64,000 nt of DNA, from contig JANUWF010001636.1 in assembly GCA_026120185.1 (NCBI GenBank), positions 3,759,501-3,823,500 on the forward strand. The letters are read 5' to 3'. Source of the stretch: Voacanga thouarsii (lineage: Eukaryota > Streptophyta > Magnoliopsida > Gentianales > Apocynaceae). Positions 60,974-64,000 of the stretch are shown here, piece after piece. The notes under the pieces are model-generated. The model was not told the DNA's origin and ran no database searches. It saw nothing but the letters and a program-made list of their open reading frames with translations. How positions within the stretch are numbered: position 1 is the first letter of the stretch; each line of letters begins with the position of its first letter. A program made the position numbers and the translations under genes.

Positions 60974-61533
60974 TTAAAGTTTCCCACAATTAAAGTCGGC
61001 CATTCTCAGCATGGTAGCAACACTCTGTTTAGACAACAAGTTCACTCTCATAAAACGGATTATCTTGTTATCACTCTCTTGTAGTAAACCAACTAGATAG
61101 GCAGCAGCTATGAGACTGAAGCTTCTCCATTTCCTCAGTTTCACAAACTTCTTCAGACCCCCGTCGATTGCTGCTGCTGTTATTTCTCTGCAATCTTCTT
61201 CATGTCCGATTATTCTATCAGGTACTTTCAAGAAAGACTCTCCAATGCACCTAGCAAGGACAACACTGTCTTCCAACGCCGAGCATCCTCCTTGCCCAAT
61301 ATCTGGTGTCATCGGATGAAGAGCATCACCGGCTACACAAATGCCCCTTCTGGCAATATCTTTCACTAAAATATCCCATGGCAATCTTAACTTTAGTTCA
61401 GCACAGGATATTGAATCTAACTTGGTTCTCTCTAGCAAATTTGATACTTCTTTTGAAATGCTTGGAATGTTTCTACTTCTGCTTAACACAAATTCCTTCT
61501 ATTTAATTGGATCTTCCGCCATGTCTTTGCACC
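60974..61533 (-). pseudogene. Second monooxygenase copy, last exon only, with premature stop
   Basis: Equivalent of exon 6 of the gene at 48926. It reads CKDMAEDPIK, a TAG stop at 61501-61499 where the intact copy has Leu, then KEFVLSRSRNIPSISKEVSN and the intact FAD motif CVAGDALHPMTPDIGQGG, ending ADFNCGKL. The acceptor is at 61535-61534. Part of intron 5 upstream also matches the intact gene and is cut at 61741 by the LTR of element D; exons 1-5 are not in the window. Confidence 0.85.
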
Positions 61534-61741
61534 CTGTAGCATGAGCACAAAAAAAAGGGGGGGGGTCTAATGACAACCAAATTACAAAGTATTTCCAGAA
61601 ATGAACTCTATGGAAGAGGACAAAGAATCCTTTGATTATACAATGAACCAAACACTTATAAGTAGAGAATGAAGGAAAGGGAAATAGGATTAAGGATATT
61701 GGATGAAAGAGTTGTTAGTTAATAGGATCGATATGCTTATG

Positions 61742-63102
61742 TGTTAACCAGATTAAATCTCGAGAATATGAAAAACGAATCATACATTTGTAGATATCGT
61801 CTCCACCAATACGATTCTTGAAGTCTTCGGCCTTCTGGTAATGCTCCAGACCCCCAAGTCTTCTTCAATGTAATCTCCTTGGACCAGAAAATTGTTAATC
61901 GTATTTTTGTTTCTCTCTTTGTTGAGGGTGGACTCACACAAAAACTGAGAGAAAAACTCCAGAGAACCACCACGATGATTCTCACGTATCTCTGAAATAG
62001 AGTTATATCCTAATATGTATATTGGACTCTATCTCATGATACGAATCCTGATAGAATAAGAAAAGTATAGTTGAATACAACTATTTCCACTTATCCTATT
62101 CTATCTAAAATACGATTTTTAATTTTCTGCAATTTTCATTAATAAATTATAAATAAATTATAATTTATTATTGTCCCATAATTAGGAGCCACTGAAGGGA
62201 CCTGACCGGATACAATTAGACTAAGCTCCAATAAATTATTTTGTCAATAACAATAATTTATTAATTACATTCCACTCCACTAAAAGAACGTAACTGCACT
62301 CTTAGTCTAATCGCAATTACTGGAGTCAATAATTATATCCATTAATTGATCGATCCAACAAATTACCCCCGTCGATCAATATAATACTTTGAATGAGGCA
62401 GTATGACCACAGTGCCCCTCATTCAAAACCTCAATTCTCATCTTCAATTTGACAGTACTATGTGACCACGTCACACTTACAAAATGAATTCAATAGACAC
62501 TATTGAATTACTGAGCTCATATTTAACTGTCCCTTAGAAGAACTCATGAGGAAATGATCTTGCCTATTAAAGGTGACGGATTCCATATTGCATAACAATT
62601 ATTTCATATTTATTTCACTTTAATTCCCACGATGTCGAGATATTGATTATCAAGTTAATCTCACTCTTTGGCAACTCAAGGAACTTCAAGTTAGTAAATA
62701 TAAATAATTGTTTGCTCAGGATTAAGGTATTATGTACGACAATCTTTTAATATTTTATTTGTATGGTCTATTCCACAAATAAATATTGATGGTCCGTCAA
62801 ATATATCAAAATATATCCTTAATTTTATTACCAAAGTCAAAGACAGACTTCAATAAAATTAAGACGATCTTCCAAAATAAATTGCTCAAATTTATCTTAA
62901 ATCGCGGATAATTTATTTCGAAATAAATTATAAATCAAGTATTTCTGTGTTTAACAAATAAACACTTGATTTATAATATCTAAATAATTCGTGGACAAAC
63001 AGGCTCATACATAATTTATACATACAAATATATAAAAACATACTTTATTTAATTTCAAAAAATACAACCATTGTATTTACTCGATGGACATATCTAATAA
63101 AA
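61742..63102 (-). repeat. 3' LTR of copia D
   Basis: About 1.36 kb, beginning TGTTAACCAGATTAAATCTC on plus and ending near GGACATATCTAATAAAAA beside the polypurine tract. The right boundary is approximate because the usual TG is mutated. Confidence 0.65.
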
Positions 63103-63117
63103 ATTCTCCCACTTGTC

Positions 63118-63999
63118 CTAGAGTAAATGGGACATGTCAGAAATACCCATACTTTCTATATGACTTCCAAAAATATTTACAGGTAAACTTTTAGTAAAAG
63201 GATCAGCAAGATTTTCAGCAGAAGAAATCTTGCACACTTCTACATCTCCACGTTGAACAATCTCCCTAAGTAGGTGATATTTACGTTCAATGTGTTTACT
63301 ACACTGATGGCTGCGTGGTTCTTTTGCATTTGCCATCGCACCACTCGTTGTCACAAGACAAACTAATGGCTTGAGATGCGAAGGAACCACTTCAAGTTCT
63401 ATCAAGAACTTCTTCAACCATATCGCCTCTTTAGTCGCTTCACAAGCTGCCACATATTCAGCCTTCCATTGTAGAGTCAACAATACAAGATTGTCCGATA
63501 CTTCTCCACACAATCGCACCACCACCTAAGGTGAAAACAGAGCTCGAGGTGGACTTACGAAGATCTCTATCGGCTTGAAAATCGGAATCGGTGTAACCTA
63601 TAGGTACCAATTCGGAGTTGAGTAAACTAGCATATATCCTCGAGTTCTACGAAGATACTTGAATATATGCTTGATCGCTGTCCAGTATTCCGGTCCCGGG
63701 TTTGATCGATATCTATCGACCATCCCAACAGCATGACAAATGTCTGGACGAGTACAAAGCATAGCATACATGAGACTTCCTACAGCTGATGCATAAGGAA
63801 CTCGTTTCATGTACTCAACCTCGTTAGGAGTTTTAGGACTATGCTTTTGAGATAACTGAATTCCATGTCTGAAAGGCAATTGACCTTTCTTGGAATTTTG
63901 CATAGAAAATCTCGTCAGTATTTTGTCAATATATGAAGCTTGAGATAAAGCTATCTCGTCTGTTCTTTCTATCCCGAAGGATCCGAATGCCCGTAACAT
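63118..63999 (-). pseudogene. Copia D RT end and RNase H
   Basis: 63999-63598 holds the post-RT segment (LSQASYIDKILTRFSMQNSK, VPYASAVGSLMYAMLCTRPD, IKHIFKYLRRTRGYML). 63525-63118 holds RNase H (AEYVAACEATKEAIWLKKFL, KHIERKYHLLREIVQRGD, NLADPFTKSLP). A break separates the two frames, where the catalytic Asp of RNase H would lie. Confidence 0.8.
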
Positions 64000-64000
64000 A

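Larger units (their letters stand above)
61742..64000 (-). mobile_element. Ty1/copia retrotransposon D, runs off right edge
   Basis: The 3' LTR (61742 to about 63102) is followed on plus by the polypurine tract (minus strand AAGTGGGAGAA), RNase H and the end of RT. It is a different family from A, B, C and E. It inserted into intron 5 of the second monooxygenase copy; the other end is outside the window. Confidence 0.85.

Noticed and set aside
1..64000. tRNA, rRNA, CRISPR arrays, bacterial operon features
   Set aside because: None seen; the window is plant nuclear DNA, where CRISPR and operons are not expected.

Overview
The window is nuclear DNA from a flowering plant, almost certainly a eudicot. 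Its genes are multi-exon with GT-AG introns and belong to plant-specific families (class III peroxidase, alpha-expansin, UPF0496, plant LARP1). The DNA between them is AT-rich and full of Ty1/copia, Ty3/gypsy, CACTA-like and MITE insertions. The species cannot be fixed from sequence alone.

Layout: 1-3931 holds two nested Ty3/gypsy elements. At 4342-4791 is a hAT-type MITE with a perfect 8-bp target duplication. A LARP1-type La-motif gene (-) spans 6319-9658. After an AT-rich spacer with a Stowaway-like MITE comes a six-exon CAD/mannitol dehydrogenase-like gene (+, 13871-16177). A decayed copia element (A, -) occupies 16800-22378 and a 5'-truncated copia element (B, +) about 23150-26157. Then come UPF0496 (+, 26594-27930), Abitram/FAM206 (-, 28238-31253), a PRX64-type peroxidase (-, 32124-33526) and an alpha-expansin (-, 35559-36500). 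From 37 to 48.3 kb the sequence is MITEs, a gutted copia element (E), a CACTA-like remnant, large TA/CA microsatellites and a gypsy RT scrap. From 48.9 kb to the right edge is a minus-strand FAD-monooxygenase locus: one intact six-exon gene (48926-52933), a promoter plus exon-1 fragment near 54.4 kb, and a 3'-exon pseudogene at 60974-61533. Copia C, copia D and a MITE have broken up this locus.

The most interesting signal is that the expansin promoter and 5'UTR (about 36549-36780) are clearly homologous to the monooxygenase promoter (52955-53450, itself split by a 373-bp insertion) and to the fragment promoter (54412-54640). A more distal block near 39.1 kb recurs near 54.1 and 60.7 kb. The simplest reading is an old tandem array of monooxygenase units in which one unit's promoter now drives, or came from, an expansin gene.

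Most intact genes have cell-wall or redox roles (CAD-like, PRX64, expansin, FAD monooxygenase), but nothing shows co-regulation beyond the shared expansin/monooxygenase promoter. Splice sites were assigned by hand from GT-AG signals and frame continuity. No alignments or database searches were run.
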